DNA of 64,000 nt, taken from positions 310,001 to 374,000 of the forward strand of contig NZ_BDBR01000008.1 of the NCBI RefSeq assembly GCF_001613085.1, given 5' to 3'. This document shows positions 54,622 through 64,000 of this stretch, piece after piece. The notes beneath the pieces were generated by a model. That model had not been told where the DNA came from, made no database searches, and saw only the letters and a program-made list of their open reading frames with translations. Numbering within the stretch: position 1 is the first letter of the stretch; the number at the start of each line of letters is the position of its first letter. A program made the position numbers and the translations under genes. This stretch comes from Nocardia salmonicida NBRC 13393. GTDB lineage: Bacteria > Actinomycetota > Actinomycetes > Mycobacteriales > Mycobacteriaceae.

Positions 54622-55803
54622 TCAACCGGTCAGCGCGCGATAGGTTCGATTCCACAGCCACTCCACGGGTCCGCGCTCGAATCGGCGCAACCACAGGTGG
54701 GCGAAGGTGATGATCGCGGTGGCGACGAACAGGTAGATCGCCACGGTGAACGGCACTCTCGCCGAGTCGGATACCCGCGCCGCCAGGCCGAAACCCCAGC
54801 CGTAGCACAGCATTCCGGCGATCAGGTTCTGCAGGATGTAGCAGCTGAGGGCGGTGCGGCCGACCTCGCTCAAGCGGGTGCCCGCGAATCCGACGCGGGG
54901 CCTGCGCAGGTAGAACTCGGCTACCGCCGCCAAGATCGCGAGGGCGACGAACGGCGCCGTCCCGTACCGCGTGAAGAAGATGAAGTCGCCACCGCCCAGG
55001 ATGCCGACCCCCAGGTCCAGCGGCGCGGCGATCCCGAACCCGATCACCATGAGCCCGCGGCGAATTCGCGCACCCTCCGGCCGGAAGACGCCCGCGCGGA
55101 ACAGCCGCGCGCCGACCAGGAACAGCGCGATCGACATCGGGAACACGAAGATCGTCTCGAGCCGGAAGATCAGGACGTGGTCGATACGGAACAGCACCAG
55201 ATCCCAGAAGGAGCCGTCCGCATAGGGATTCGGGTCGAGTGGTGCGGAGTCGGCGCTCTCCTGTTGTGACGCGAAGGTCAAGGCGGCTGCGAACAACGTC
55301 AACATCGTCACGTGGACCGAGGCGGCGATGATCAGCCAACGGCGTTGTGCTCGTTCGCTTGTCGCGAGGATGTACGCGACCACCAGGCCGGTCAGCGCGT
55401 AGCCCATCAGTACGTCGAACTCTGCCACGAACAGAAAGTTCAGCAGGCCGTCGAGGAACAGCAGTCCCGCGCGGTAAGGGTATTTGCCGGGCCACGGTCG
55501 CCCGCCGCGTTGCGCCGACCCCTGCTGGATGGCGAGCCCGATCCCGAACATCACCGTGAGCAGGCCGAGGAATTTGCCCTGCGCGAGCTGCTGGAGCACC
55601 CGTTCGGACCACATCCAGGCGTTTTCGGGGGTCGCGCCGAGCTCGTCGAGGTAGCCGACCATGCCCGCCGAATCGGTGAAGATCCAGATATTGGTACCGA
55701 GAGTGCCCAGGATCGCGATGCCGCGCAGCACATCCAGCGCGATCATGCGAGCGGGCCCGGGGGCGGCGGGCGCTTCGGTGGCGGGTGCGACGGCGTCGGT
55801 CAT
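54622..55803 (-). CDS. DUF418/YeiB-type membrane protein
   Basis: 393 residues with eight to ten membrane helices. N-terminal [23 protein letters not shown] and [23 protein letters not shown] match the NodC-like/acyltransferase-3-related N-domain; C-terminal [27 protein letters not shown] is the DUF418 signature. Function unknown, possibly envelope-related. It is transcribed away from dop. Confidence 0.85.
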   Translation of the reverse strand: MTDAVAPATEAPAAPGPARMIALDVLRGIAILGTLGTNIWIFTDSAGMVGYLDELGATPENAWMWSERVLQQLAQGKFLGLLTVMFGIGLAIQQGSAQRGGRPWPGKYPYRAGLLFLDGLLNFLFVAEFDVLMGYALTGLVVAYILATSERAQRRWLIIAASVHVTMLTLFAAALTFASQQESADSAPLDPNPYADGSFWDLVLFRIDHVLIFRLETIFVFPMSIALFLVGARLFRAGVFRPEGARIRRGLMVIGFGIAAPLDLGVGILGGGDFIFFTRYGTAPFVALAILAAVAEFYLRRPRVGFAGTRLSEVGRTALSCYILQNLIAGMLCYGWGFGLAARVSDSARVPFTVAIYLFVATAIITFAHLWLRRFERGPVEWLWNRTYRALTG

Positions 55804-55861
55804 GCACCGAGTATCAGCGCGACCACCGGCCCTGCGGATCGCTCACGAGGACGATTCCATG

Positions 55862-55879
55862 GTCCCCCTCTTGGGGGAC
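55862..55879. promoter_or_regulatory. Perfect hairpin upstream of dop
   Basis: GTCCCCC-TCTT-GGGGGAC, 7-bp arms and tetraloop, in the 149-bp gap between DUF418 and dop, 74 bp before the dop ATG. It could be a transcriptional insulator or leader structure. Confidence 0.35.
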
Positions 55880-55952
55880 GTTCCCGGCCTCCCACGGCCC
55901 CGCTGGGCGGAGATGCGGGTGCGGGTCGGGCCCGTCGCCTAGGCTCGTCTGC

Positions 55953-57452
55953 ATGCAGCGCATCATCGGAATCGAGGTCGAATACGGCATCTCGACCCCC
56001 ACGGAGCCGACGGCCAACCCGATCCTCACCTCCACGCAGGCCGTTCTCGCCTACGCCGCCGCCGCGGGATTGCCGCGAGCCAAGCGAACCCGGTGGGACT
56101 ACGAGGTGGAATCCCCGCTGCGTGACGCGCGTGGATTCGATCTGAGCCGGATGAGCGGGCCCGCCCCGATCATCGACGCCGACGAGGTCGGCGCGGCGAA
56201 CATGATCCTCACCAACGGCGCCCGGCTCTACGTCGACCACGCCCACCCGGAGTACTCCGCACCCGAGGTCGTGGATCCGCTCGACGCGGTCATCTGGGAC
56301 AAAGCGGGCGAGCGGGTGATGGAGGCGGCCGCCCGGCATGCCTCGAGCGTGCCAGGCGCGCCCCGGCTGCAGCTGTACAAGAACAACGTCGACGGCAAGG
56401 GCGCTTCCTACGGCACCCACGAGAACTACCTGATGAGCCGCGACACCCCGTTCAGCCACATCATCGCGGGCCTGACGCCGTTCTTCGTCTCCCGCCAGGT
56501 GATCTGTGGCGCGGGCCGGGTCGGCATCGGCCAGTCCGGCGACCACGCCGGTTTCCAGCTGTCCCAGCGCGCCGATTACATCGAGGTCGAGGTCGGCCTC
56601 GAGACCACGCTCAAGCGCGGCATCATCAACACCCGCGACGAGCCGCACGCCGACGCCGACAAGTACCGGCGACTGCACGTGATCATCGGCGACGCCAACC
56701 TCGCCGAGATGTCGACCTACCTCAAGGTCGGCACCACCGCGCTGGTGCTCGACATGATCGAGGGCGGCGAGGACCTCTCGGAGTTCCAGCTGGCCCGCCC
56801 GGTCACCGCCGTGCACCAGATCAGTCACGACCCGACGCTGCGCGCCACCGTCGCCCTCGCCGACGGCCGTGATCTGACCGGCCTTGCGCTGCAACGGCTC
56901 TACCACGAGCGGGCCGCCAAGTTCGTCCACCGCGAAGGCAACGACGACCCGCGCGTGCTCGACATCCTCGACAACTGGGCGATGGTCCTCGACCTGCTCG
57001 AGCGCGATCCGATGGAGGCCGCGCACCTGCTCGACTGGCCGGCCAAACTTCGCCTGCTCGAGGGCATGCGCACCAGGGAAGGGCTGGGCTGGGCCGCGCC
57101 GAAGCTGCACCTGATGGATCTGCAGTACTCCGATGTGCGCCTGGACAAGGGGCTCTACAACCGGCTGGTCGCGCGCGGGTCGATGAAGCGGCTCGTCAGC
57201 GAGCAGCAGGTGCTCGACGCGATGACCAATCCGCCCACCGACACCCGCGCCTACTTCCGCGGTGAGTGTCTACGCCGATTCGGCGCCGATATCGCCGCCG
57301 CCAGTTGGGATTCGGTGATCTTCGATCTCGGCGGTGATTCGCTGGTGCGGATTCCGACGCTGGAACCCCGCCGGGGCACGAAAGCGCACGTAGGAAAGCT
57401 GCTCGACGCCTCGCGCACCGCCGCGGAACTGGTCGAGCAGCTTACCCACTGA
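55953..57452 (+). CDS. dop: Deamidase/depupylase of Pup
   Basis: 499 residues. Deamidates the C-terminal Gln of Pup to Glu and removes Pup from substrates. The gamma-glutamyl-cysteine-ligase-like fold begins [13 protein letters not shown], where E8 and E10 bind Mg-ATP. The catalytic-base D95 lies in [16 protein letters not shown] Dop-specific insertion (about 40-80, [23 protein letters not shown]) distinguishes it from Paf[19 protein letters not shown] and [18 protein letters not shown] are shared signatures. Start MQRIIG at 55953. The pup gene follows after 119 bp. Confidence 0.97.
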   Translation: MQRIIGIEVEYGISTPTEPTANPILTSTQAVLAYAAAAGLPRAKRTRWDYEVESPLRDARGFDLSRMSGPAPIIDADEVGAANMILTNGARLYVDHAHPEYSAPEVVDPLDAVIWDKAGERVMEAAARHASSVPGAPRLQLYKNNVDGKGASYGTHENYLMSRDTPFSHIIAGLTPFFVSRQVICGAGRVGIGQSGDHAGFQLSQRADYIEVEVGLETTLKRGIINTRDEPHADADKYRRLHVIIGDANLAEMSTYLKVGTTALVLDMIEGGEDLSEFQLARPVTAVHQISHDPTLRATVALADGRDLTGLALQRLYHERAAKFVHREGNDDPRVLDILDNWAMVLDLLERDPMEAAHLLDWPAKLRLLEGMRTREGLGWAAPKLHLMDLQYSDVRLDKGLYNRLVARGSMKRLVSEQQVLDAMTNPPTDTRAYFRGECLRRFGADIAAASWDSVIFDLGGDSLVRIPTLEPRRGTKAHVGKLLDASRTAAELVEQLTH

Positions 57453-57534
57453 CGCGTTGCGGGGCACGACCGCGCGACAATACGATCGCTATCGACCACC
57501 TTGTCGGATCGGCTCGGTAGGGTTGTGGGACACA

Positions 57535-57547
57535 CACGATCATCGTG
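57535..57547. promoter_or_regulatory. Small palindrome before pup
   Basis: CACGAT-C-ATCGTG lies directly upstream of the purine-rich AGGAAGAGGAGG leader, 25 bp before the pup ATG. Candidate regulator site or leader hairpin for the pup-prcB-prcA operon. Confidence 0.35.
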
Positions 57548-57571
57548 ATGAGGAAGAGGAGGTCGGCTGCC

Positions 57572-57766
57572 ATGGCACAAGAGCAGACCAAGCGCGCCGG
57601 GGGTGGCGACGAGGACGAGGGCCCCGAGGGCGTCGACGCGGCAGGGCAGGAACGCCGCGAAAAGCTCGCGGAGGAAACCGACGACTTGCTCGATGAAATC
57701 GATGACGTGCTCGAAGAGAACGCCGAAGACTTCGTGCGGGCATATGTGCAGAAGGGCGGCCAGTGA
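57572..57766 (+). CDS. pup: Prokaryotic ubiquitin-like protein Pup
   Basis: 64 residues. Disordered acidic protein attached through its C-terminus to lysines of proteasome substrates. It ends VQKGGQ, so Dop must deamidate the last Gln to Glu before PafA can use it. Helix-forming segment [22 protein letters not shown] binds the Mpa coiled coil. Purine-rich ribosome-binding site (GAGGAGG) upstream. Its TGA overlaps the prcB GTG (GTGA). Confidence 0.98.
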   Translation: MAQEQTKRAGGGDEDEGPEGVDAAGQERREKLAEETDDLLDEIDDVLEENAEDFVRAYVQKGGQ

Positions 57767-58608
57767 CCCCAGGTGACCCCTTGCGCCTCCACGCGGGGCG
57801 GGCTCTCTCCTCGTTCACCGAACATCTCCGCATGCACGCTCCGGACCTGTTGCCCGCCAACAGGTTTCCGGCCTCGGATCTGACCGCGACGAAGGACCTG
57901 GCGCCGCACGGCACCACCATCGTCGCGGTCACCTACCGTGGCGGCGTGCTGATCGCGGGCGACCGCAGGGCGACCATGGGCAACCTGCTCGCCAGCCGCG
58001 ACACCGAGAAGGTGTACATCACCGACACCTTCTCGGCGGCGGGCATCGCGGGCACCGCGGGTATCGCGATCGAGATGGTTCGGCTGTTCGCGGTGGAGCT
58101 GGAGTACTACGAGAAGATCGAAGGCGTGCCGCTCACCTTCGACGGTAAAGCCAACAAGCTGTCGAAGATGGTTCGCGACAATCTGCCTGCCGCGATGCAG
58201 GGTTTGGCCGCGATACCGCTGCTGGTCGGTTTCGACGACCAGATCCTCGACCCGGACCGGTCCGGTCGCATCGTGTCCTACGACGTGGTCGGCGGGCGCA
58301 GCGAGGAGCGATTCGGCTACACCGCCGTCGGCTCGGGTTCGATGTTCGCGAAGTCGTCGCTGAAGAAGCTCTACCAGCGCGGCATCGATCAGGATCGGGC
58401 CCTGCGGATCGCGGTGGAATCGCTGTTCGACGCCGCCGACGACGACACCGCCACCGGTGGTCCCGACATGCTGCGCGGGATCTTCCCGACAGCGGTGGTG
58501 ATCGACGCCGACGGTGCGGACGAGATCGGTGAGGATCGTCTCGCCGAGATCGCCCGCGGTGTGATCGCCGACCGGGAAGCCGCGGAAGAAGGGGGCGCCG
58601 TCCGATGA
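57763..58608 (+). CDS. prcB: 20S proteasome beta subunit
   Basis: 281 residues. Catalytic beta subunit with a 50-residue propeptide that is removed to expose the N-terminal nucleophile Thr51 ([23 protein letters not shown]). Lys near GDRRAT and the [14 protein letters not shown] segment are conserved active-site and strand parts. GTG start overlaps the pup stop. Pairs with PrcA in the alpha7-beta7-beta7-alpha7 barrel. Its stop overlaps the prcA ATG (ATGA). Confidence 0.97.
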   Translation: MTPGDPLRLHAGRALSSFTEHLRMHAPDLLPANRFPASDLTATKDLAPHGTTIVAVTYRGGVLIAGDRRATMGNLLASRDTEKVYITDTFSAAGIAGTAGIAIEMVRLFAVELEYYEKIEGVPLTFDGKANKLSKMVRDNLPAAMQGLAAIPLLVGFDDQILDPDRSGRIVSYDVVGGRSEERFGYTAVGSGSMFAKSSLKKLYQRGIDQDRALRIAVESLFDAADDDTATGGPDMLRGIFPTAVVIDADGADEIGEDRLAEIARGVIADREAAEEGGAVR

Positions 58609-59378
58609 CGCTGCCGTATTACGCCTCGGCCGAGCAGATCATGCGCGACAAGACCGAGCTCGCCCGTAAGGGCATCGGTCGCGGTCGCAGCGTGATCGTG
58701 CTGGTCTACGCCGACGGCGTGCTGTTCGTCGCCGAGAACCCCTCGGCGACGTTGCACAAGGTCAGCGAGCTCTACGACCGCATCGGATTCTCCGCGGTCG
58801 GAAAGTACAACGAGTTCGAGGCCCTGCGCCGCGGCGGCATCCTGCAGGCCGACCTCAAGGGTTACCAGTACGACCGGCGCGATGTCACCGGGCGTGGGCT
58901 GGCCAACCTGTACGCGCAGACCCTCGGGTCGATCTTCACCGATCAGCTCAAGCCCTACGAGGTGGAGATCTGCGTCGCCGAGGTCGGGTATCCCGAACAG
59001 TCGCCGACCTCGGTGCTGTACCGGATCACCTTCGACGGGTCCATCGTCGACGAGCGCGAGTACGTCGTCATGGGCGGCACCACCGAGCCGATCCTGACCC
59101 AGCTCAAAGCCACCTACAAGCCGGGTCTGTCCCTGGACGACGCGTTGAAGGTGGCGATCGGCGCACTGCTGGCCGGTCAGCCCGAAGCCGACAAGGACAA
59201 GCGTCCGCTCGGTGAGGCCTCCCTCGAGGTGGCCACGCTCGAGCAGCAGCGGCCGCGGCGGGCGTTCCGTAGGCTGCAGGGCCCGGCCTTGGAGGCGGCG
59301 CTCGCCGCGTCCAAGTCCAAGCCCAAGCCGGTGAAAGAGGCGAAGCTGCCAGAACCCGACGACGACGCGGGGAAATAA
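58605..59378 (+). CDS. prcA: 20S proteasome alpha subunit
   Basis: 257 residues. Forms the outer rings; the N-terminal [23 protein letters not shown] is the gating tail region that restricts entry, and pockets between subunits receive the QYL tail of Mpa. Core strands: [50 protein letters not shown] Lys/Pro-rich C-terminal tail is typical of actinomycetes. Start overlaps the prcB stop. Followed by a strong terminator. Confidence 0.97.
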   Translation: MTLPYYASAEQIMRDKTELARKGIGRGRSVIVLVYADGVLFVAENPSATLHKVSELYDRIGFSAVGKYNEFEALRRGGILQADLKGYQYDRRDVTGRGLANLYAQTLGSIFTDQLKPYEVEICVAEVGYPEQSPTSVLYRITFDGSIVDEREYVVMGGTTEPILTQLKATYKPGLSLDDALKVAIGALLAGQPEADKDKRPLGEASLEVATLEQQRPRRAFRRLQGPALEAALAASKSKPKPVKEAKLPEPDDDAGK

Positions 59379-59394
59379 CCCACGTCACGATCAT

Positions 59395-59433
59395 GATCGG
59401 GCCTGCGAATCACTCCGGTTCGCAGGCCCGATC
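59395..59433 (+). terminator. Terminator after prcA
   Basis: GATCGGGCCTGCGAA and TTCGCAGGCCCGATC form a perfect 15-bp stem with a 9-nt loop, 17 bp after the prcA stop. It isolates pafA, which must have its own promoter. Confidence 0.85.
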
Positions 59434-59529
59434 TCGTCGTGTGCGCGGCGGTCGTTCGCTGTCCGAATCGTTGTGAACACGTATGCGAATGGGATGTCAG
59501 GAGCGCCGCGCGGGCACTGGTCATGGCTG

Positions 59530-59545
59530 TAGTGTCGATAGTGTG
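59530..59545 (+). promoter_or_regulatory. Leaderless promoter candidate for pafA
   Basis: TAGTGT (59530-59535) as -10 lies 7 nt before the GTG at 59543, and no Shine-Dalgarno sequence is present in the 20 bases before that codon. Fits a transcript beginning at the start codon. The -35 is not obvious. Confidence 0.45.
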
Positions 59546-60901
59546 CAGCGACGAATCATGGGGATCGAGACCGAGTTCGGTGTGACATGCACCTTCCACG
59601 GTCACCGTCGGCTGTCCCCCGACGAGGTAGCCCGGTACTTGTTCCGCCGGGTGGTGTCCTGGGGCCGTAGCTCCAATGTCTTCCTTCGCAACGGTGCCAG
59701 GTTGTACCTCGACGTCGGATCGCATCCCGAGTACGCCACCGCCGAATGCGACAGCCTGGTGCAGTTGGTCACCCACGACCGGGCAGGCGAGCGGGTATTG
59801 GAAGACCTGCTCATAGACGCCGAACAGCGCCTCGCCGAGGAAGGCATCGGCGGCGACATCTACCTGTTCAAGAACAACACCGACTCCGCGGGCAACTCCT
59901 ACGGCTGCCACGAGAACTTCCTCGTGGTCCGCGCGGGCGAGTTCTCCCGGATCTCCGATGTGTTGCTCCCGTTCCTGGTCACCCGCCAGCTCATCTGCGG
60001 GGCGGGCAAGGTACTGCAGACGCCCAAGGCGGCCACGTTCTGCCTGTCGCAGCGTGCCGAGCACATCTGGGAGGGCGTCTCCTCGGCGACCACTCGCTCG
60101 CGCCCGATCATCAATACCCGCGACGAGCCGCATGCCGACGCCGAGAAGTACCGGCGTCTGCATGTGATCGTCGGCGACTCCAACATGGCCGAACCGACCA
60201 CCATGCTCAAGGTGGGTACGGCCTCGCTGGTGCTGGAGATGATCGAGGCGGGGGTGTCGTTCCGCGATTTCGCCCTCGACAACCCGATACGCGCCATTCG
60301 CGAGGTCAGCCACGATCTCACCGGCCGTCGTCCCGTGCGCCTGGCCGGCGGGCGTCAGGCCAGCGCCCTCGAGATCCAGCGCGAGTACTACGCCCGCGCG
60401 GTCGAGCACCTGCGCAACCGCGACCGCGATCCGCAGGTCGACGCGGTGGTGGATCTGTGGGGTCGCACCCTCGATGCGGTCGAGGCGCAGGACTTCGCCA
60501 AGGTCGACACCGAGATCGACTGGGTGATCAAGCGCAAGCTGTTCCAGCGCTACCAGGACCGCTACAGCATGGAGATGTCGGATCCCAAGATCGCCCAGCT
60601 GGATCTGGCCTATCACGACATCAAGCGTGGTCGCGGTGTGTTCGACCTGCTCCAGCGCAAGGGTCTGGCCAAGCGGATCACCGAGGACGACGCCGTCGAC
60701 GCCGCGGTGGACACCCCGCCGCAGACCACGCGGGCCAAGCTGCGCGGTGACTTCATCACCGCCGCGCAGGAGGCGGGCCGCGATTTCACCGTCGACTGGG
60801 TGCACCTCAAGCTGAACGATCAGGCGCAGCGCACGGTGCTGTGCAAGGATCCGTTCCGATCGGTCGACGAGCGCGTCGACCGGCTGATCGCCTCGATGTA
60901 G
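59543..60901 (+). CDS. pafA: Pup-protein ligase
   Basis: 452 residues, the same length as M. tuberculosis PafA. Activates the C-terminal Glu of deamidated Pup by phosphorylation and couples it to substrate lysines. N-terminal [20 protein letters not shown] has the metal-binding Glu (E9, E11); the catalytic base D57 lies in [38 protein letters not shown] and [18 protein letters not shown] follow. GTG start chosen because VQRRIMGIE equals the known mycobacterial N-terminus; a longer reading is unlikely. Transcribed separately from prcA (terminator between) and convergent with TetR. Confidence 0.98.
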   Translation: MQRRIMGIETEFGVTCTFHGHRRLSPDEVARYLFRRVVSWGRSSNVFLRNGARLYLDVGSHPEYATAECDSLVQLVTHDRAGERVLEDLLIDAEQRLAEEGIGGDIYLFKNNTDSAGNSYGCHENFLVVRAGEFSRISDVLLPFLVTRQLICGAGKVLQTPKAATFCLSQRAEHIWEGVSSATTRSRPIINTRDEPHADAEKYRRLHVIVGDSNMAEPTTMLKVGTASLVLEMIEAGVSFRDFALDNPIRAIREVSHDLTGRRPVRLAGGRQASALEIQREYYARAVEHLRNRDRDPQVDAVVDLWGRTLDAVEAQDFAKVDTEIDWVIKRKLFQRYQDRYSMEMSDPKIAQLDLAYHDIKRGRGVFDLLQRKGLAKRITEDDAVDAAVDTPPQTTRAKLRGDFITAAQEAGRDFTVDWVHLKLNDQAQRTVLCKDPFRSVDERVDRLIASM

Positions 60902-60930
60902 GCGAACCCCTCAGACGGGGGGACCACGAC

Positions 60931-60976
60931 GGAACCGGTGGCGCATGGGAGCGATTGCGTAGGCGCCACCGGTTCC
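60931..60976. terminator. Bidirectional terminator after pafA
   Basis: GGAACCGGTGGCGC (60931-60944) and GCGCCACCGGTTCC (60963-60976) form a perfect 14-bp stem with an 18-nt loop, between pafA and the convergent TetR gene. Confidence 0.8.
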
Positions 60977-60993
60977 CTCGTGTGTAGGGCGGC

Positions 60994-61629
60994 TCAGTCC
61001 GCGGTGACGACCGTCGCGTACGTGGCGTTGAGCCCGGCGATGAACGCGGTGAGCGCCAATTCGAAACTGTCGTCATCGATTTCGTCGGCGATCGCGCGCA
61101 GCAGATGGGCCTGGTTCAGGTGCGGGTACCGGTCGCGGTAGACCTGCACGTCGTCGGCGAACCCGCCGGCGAACGAGCCGACCGTCGAACCCATGACCAG
61201 GTAGCGGGTGGCCGCGCCGATCATGGTGGCGTAGCGCGGTGGCCAGCCCGCACCGACCAGACCGCCGTGCACGGCGTCGGCCGCGCGGAGATTCTCGGCG
61301 CGGCGCCCCGGGCCCGTTGCCAGGTACGGCACGAAATTCGGGTGGGTGGCCAGTGCCGCGCGATAGCTGCGTGCCCAGTCAGCGAGTGCTCGATCCCAGC
61401 TCACCGTGTCGAAGGTCGAGGTGTCGACCAGGCTCATGATGCCGGTGGCGATGTCGTCGAACAGCTCGTCCTTGTTCGGGTAGTGGCCGTAGAGCGAGGC
61501 GGCCTGCACGCCGAGTTCGGCGCCCAGCTTGCGCATGGAGACCTCGGCGAGCCCGTCGCGGTCGATCAGGACCAGCGCGGCGTCGCGAATCCGCTCGCGG
61601 CTCAACAGCGGTACGCGCGGCCTCGCCAT
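60994..61629 (-). CDS. TetR-family regulator of the acyl-CoA operon
   Basis: 211 residues from ATG 61629, behind a GGAGGAG site. HTH: SRERIRDAALVLIDRDGLAEVSMRKLGAELGVQAASLYGHYPNKDELFDDIA. C-domain with a TetR_C-type pattern (WARSYRAALATHPNFVPYLA, TMIGAATRYLVMGSTVGSF), as in regulators with hydrophobic ligands such as acyl-CoA. Divergent from the acyl-CoA dehydrogenase, sharing the two AACGSCGTT operators between them. A start 4 codons upstream is possible. Confidence 0.92.
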   Translation of the reverse strand: MARPRVPLLSRERIRDAALVLIDRDGLAEVSMRKLGAELGVQAASLYGHYPNKDELFDDIATGIMSLVDTSTFDTVSWDRALADWARSYRAALATHPNFVPYLATGPGRRAENLRAADAVHGGLVGAGWPPRYATMIGAATRYLVMGSTVGSFAGGFADDVQVYRDRYPHLNQAHLLRAIADEIDDDSFELALTAFIAGLNATYATVVTAD

Positions 61630-61693
61630 GCGCTCCTCCATCTCTCGTCGGGAAATCGAACGGTATCACCGATGCCGAAAACGACCCTTGATT

Positions 61694-61745
61694 AACCGAA
61701 CGGCGTTAGGATACGGTGCCCGAGTAAACCTAACGCCGTTTGGTT
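61694..61745. promoter_or_regulatory. Paired operators of the acyl-CoA operon
   Basis: AACCGAACGGCGTTAGG (61694-61710) and CCTAACGCCGTTTGGTT (61729-61745) are inverted, 17-bp arms with one mismatch, 18-bp spacer. Each arm contains the short palindrome AACG-G/C-CGTT, i.e. two TetR-type sites in tandem. They occupy the divergent promoter region, ending 13 bp before the acyl-CoA dehydrogenase GTG. Confidence 0.7.
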
Positions 61746-61758
61746 CAGGAGTGGTCCC

Positions 61759-62910
61759 GTGGATTTCCAGCTCACCCCCGCGCAGTCCGACCTGCGCGAA
61801 CTCGCCCGTACGTGGGTGGACAAGGAAGTCGTGCCGTACGCCGCCCAGTGGGATCGCGACGAATCGGTGGATCCGGCGATCGTCGGCAAGCTCGGTGCGC
61901 TGGGCTTCCTCGGGATCGGGATCGCCGAGGAATACGGCGGCTCCGGCGGCGACACCTTCGACTACTGCCTGCTGCTCGAGGAGCTCGGGCGCGGTGACAG
62001 CGCGGTGCGCGGCATCGTGTCGGTCTCGCTCGGCCTGTTCGGCAAGTCGATCGCCGCGTACGGCACCGAGGAGCAGAAGCAGCGGTTCCTGCCGGGAATC
62101 TGCGCGGGTGCGCAGCTCGGGTGTTTCGCGCTGACCGAACCCGGCACCGGTTCGGATGCGGCGAACCTCGACACCCGTGCGACACGTGACGGTTCGGACT
62201 GGGTCCTGTCCGGCACCAAGATCTTCATCACCAACGGCACCTGGGCCGATCACGCGCTGGTCTTCGCGCGGACCGGCGGTTCGGGGCCCAAGGGCGTCAC
62301 GGCGTTCGTGGTGCCCACGGACGCACCGGGTTTCGGCCGGACCGAGATCAAGGGCAAGCTCGGTCTGCGCGGCCAGGCCACCGCCGAACTCGTCCTCGAC
62401 GGGGTTCGGGTGCCCGACGCGCTGCGCCTCGGCGAGGAGGGGCAGGGCTTCCGGATCGCGATGTCCGCGCTCGACAAGGGCCGCATCGGGGTCGCGTCCG
62501 GGTGTGTCGGGTTGGCGCGTGCCTGCCTCGAAGCCGCGGTGCGTTACGCCGGTGAGCGTGAACAGTTCGGCAAGCCGATCGCCGGCTACCAGTTGGTGCA
62601 GGAACTTCTGTCCGATATCGCCGTCGACACCGACGCCGCACGGCTACTCGCCTGGCGTGCTGCCGATCTCGCCGACCGCGGCGAACCTTTCGGCACCGCC
62701 GCGTCGATGGCGAAGTTGTTCGCCTCCGAGGCGGCGGTCTCGGCCGCCAACAACGCGATCCAGGTGTTCGGCGGCTACGGCTACATCGATGAATACCCCG
62801 TCGCCAAGTACCTGCGCGACGCCCGCGTGCTGACCCTCTACGAGGGCACCACCCAGATCCAGAAACTGCTCATCGGGCGCGCCCTCACCGGCGTGAATGC
62901 CATTGTCTGA
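61759..62910 (+). CDS. Acyl-CoA dehydrogenase
   Basis: 383 residues. FAD enzyme that forms the alpha,beta double bond of acyl-CoA thioesters. N-terminal helical domain (VDFQLTPAQSDLRELARTWVD), the FAD/substrate region CFALTEPGTGSDAANLDTRA, GTKIFITNGTWADHALVFAR, and C-domain with ALDKGRIGVASGCVGLARACLEAAVRYA, QVFGGYGYIDEYPVAKYLRDARVLTLYEGTTQIQ; the catalytic base Glu is in YEGTTQIQ. GTG start behind AGGAG. First gene of a catabolic operon; likely controlled by the divergent TetR. Confidence 0.95.
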   Translation: MDFQLTPAQSDLRELARTWVDKEVVPYAAQWDRDESVDPAIVGKLGALGFLGIGIAEEYGGSGGDTFDYCLLLEELGRGDSAVRGIVSVSLGLFGKSIAAYGTEEQKQRFLPGICAGAQLGCFALTEPGTGSDAANLDTRATRDGSDWVLSGTKIFITNGTWADHALVFARTGGSGPKGVTAFVVPTDAPGFGRTEIKGKLGLRGQATAELVLDGVRVPDALRLGEEGQGFRIAMSALDKGRIGVASGCVGLARACLEAAVRYAGEREQFGKPIAGYQLVQELLSDIAVDTDAARLLAWRAADLADRGEPFGTAASMAKLFASEAAVSAANNAIQVFGGYGYIDEYPVAKYLRDARVLTLYEGTTQIQKLLIGRALTGVNAIV

Positions 62911-62926
62911 CACAGGAGTACGACCC

Positions 62927-63679
62927 ATGATCCACCGAACAGCCCTCGTCACCGGGGCGGCCCGCGGCATCGGCGCGGCGACCGCTGCCCGCCTGGCCGA
63001 CGACGGATTCGCCGTGGCCGTCGTCGATCTCGACGCCGACGCCGCGGTACTGGCCGCCGGGCAGATCAACGCGGCGGGCGGCACCGCGATCGGCATCGGC
63101 TGCGACGTCGCCGACGAGGCGCAGGTAGCCGCCGCCGTCGCGCGCACCGTGGCGGACTTCGGCTCGCTCGACGTCCTCGTGAACAACGCGGGAGTACTGC
63201 GCGACAACCTGCTGTTCAAGATGTCGGTCGAGGACTGGGACACCGTCATGGCGGTGCACCTGCGCGGCGCGTTCCTGTGCTGCAAGGCCGCGCAGAAACA
63301 CATGGTGGACAACGGCGGCGGCGCCATCGTCAACACCTCGAGCGTCTCGGCGCTCGGCACCCGTGGTCAGGCCAACTACGCGGCGGCGAAAGCCGGCATC
63401 CAGGGCCTGACCCGCACGCTGGCCATGGAACTCGGCCCGTTCGGGATTCGCGCCAACGCCGTGGCGCCCGGCTTCATCGCCACCGAGATGACCGCGGCCA
63501 CCGCGGCGCGCAGGGGCATGAGCGCCGAGGAGTTGCAGGCGAAGACCGCCGAGATCACCCCGCTGCGCCGGGTCGGCCTGCCTGCCGACATCGCGAATGT
63601 GGTCGCCTTCCTCGCCTCCGACAATGCCGGGTTCGTCACCGGACAGACCGTGTATGTCGACGGCGGACGTCGTCTCTAG
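62927..63679 (+). CDS. SDR-family oxidoreductase (3-oxoacyl/3-hydroxyacyl reductase-like)
   Basis: 250 residues. Cofactor loop TGAARGIGAATA, NNAG (VNNAGVLRDNLL) and the Ser-Tyr-Lys triad as S142 (NTSSVSALG), Y155 and K159 (YAAAKAGIQGL). VDGGRRL ends the substrate loop. Most like FabG-type enzymes acting on 3-hydroxyacyl thioesters. Starts 16 bp after the dehydrogenase, with AGGAG upstream. Fits a beta-oxidation-like pathway with the flanking dehydrogenases. Confidence 0.93.
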   Translation: MIHRTALVTGAARGIGAATAARLADDGFAVAVVDLDADAAVLAAGQINAAGGTAIGIGCDVADEAQVAAAVARTVADFGSLDVLVNNAGVLRDNLLFKMSVEDWDTVMAVHLRGAFLCCKAAQKHMVDNGGGAIVNTSSVSALGTRGQANYAAAKAGIQGLTRTLAMELGPFGIRANAVAPGFIATEMTAATAARRGMSAEELQAKTAEITPLRRVGLPADIANVVAFLASDNAGFVTGQTVYVDGGRRL

Positions 63680-63695
63680 ATTTCGGAGAACCATC

Positions 63696-64000
63696 ATGCA
63701 GAGAACAGTTTTCAACTACGAGCACGAGGCATTCCGCAAGACCGTGCGCGCGTTCATCGAATCGCAGGTCGCACCGGTCTACGACCAGTGGTACGAGGCG
63801 GGCATCGTGCCGCGTGAGTTCTACGGCAAGCTGGCCGATCTCGGGGTGTTCGGGATCGAGGTGCCGGAGGAATACGGTGGCGCCGGCATCGAGTCGTTCA
63901 AGTTCCAGGCGATCCTGCTGGAGGAAACCACCCGCGCCGGTGTGTCTTTCGGTGGTTCGGGCGTGCACGTGGGCCTGTGCCTGCCGTATCTGAAGAATCT
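63696..64000 (+). CDS. Second acyl-CoA dehydrogenase (cut by window edge)
   Basis: First 101 residues of an acyl-CoA dehydrogenase: MQRTVFNYEHEAFRKTVRAF, YDQWYEAGIVPREFYGKLADLGVFGIEVPEEYGGAGIESF and the start of the FGGSGVHVGLC region. It starts 16 bp after the SDR gene, with CGGAGA upstream, and continues past 64000, so the catalytic Glu is not seen. Distinct from the first dehydrogenase at 61759; the operon therefore has two, perhaps acting on different steps or forming a heteromeric enzyme. Confidence 0.9.
   Translation, partial: MQRTVFNYEHEAFRKTVRAFIESQVAPVYDQWYEAGIVPREFYGKLADLGVFGIEVPEEYGGAGIESFKFQAILLEETTRAGVSFGGSGVHVGLCLPYLKN

Overview
The window is high-GC DNA of a mycolic-acid-type actinomycete, most likely Nocardia or a close relative. 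The reasons are the complete Pup-proteasome system (mpa, dop, pup, prcB, prcA, pafA), a DUF7373-type lipoprotein, and a gene order (PAC2 protein, metH, hisE, hisG, RecB-type nuclease, trmI, lppK-like, mpa, dop, pup, prcBA, pafA) that follows the Mycobacterium tuberculosis Rv2097c-Rv2125 block as I remember it. Genus is an inference; no rRNA is present. No tRNA, CRISPR array or insertion sequence was seen.

1-13441 is accessory DNA resembling a defence island: a partial epoxide hydrolase and a divergent WYL-domain regulator, an Rpn-family nuclease, a RidA-like enzyme and a second WYL regulator sharing an 18-bp perfect inverted repeat, then a minus-strand operon of an XRE-type regulator plus jetA, jetB and jetC of a type II Wadjet (SMC-like) system. 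The nuclease subunit jetD that normally follows jetC is absent. A tiny, catalytically degenerate serine-recombinase-like gene lies divergent to the operon.

13442-31729 is the housekeeping block (PAC2, metH, hisE, hisG, RecB-type nuclease, trmI) with insertions: a Ser/Thr kinase, a HAD phosphatase, a three-gene cassette (2-oxoglutarate oxygenase, methyltransferase, carnitine-type acyltransferase), a YeiH-type exporter whose first membrane helix is a separate gene, and a frameshifted lipoprotein gene.

31730-44125 holds an acyltransferase-3 membrane protein, an LppK-like lipoprotein, mpa, a 27-residue amphipathic peptide gene with its own palindrome and terminator, a secreted cyclophilin, a methyltransferase, a TetR/glycosyltransferase pair and, starting at the MocR regulator, a cyclic-ureide (pyrimidine/hydantoin) catabolic locus: amidohydrolase, dihydropyrimidinase. 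It continues to 48980 with an LLM flavin oxidoreductase and an NMT1-type ABC transporter.

48994-55803 contains single genes (deazaflavin-type reductase, ArsC, NUDIX, YidC paralogue with DUF6412, AurF-like diiron oxygenase with a DUF4873 protein, TetR, DUF418). 55953-60901 is dop-pup-prcB-prcA-pafA, about 20 kb from mpa. 60994-64000 starts a TetR-controlled acyl-CoA dehydrogenase/SDR catabolic operon that runs off the right edge.
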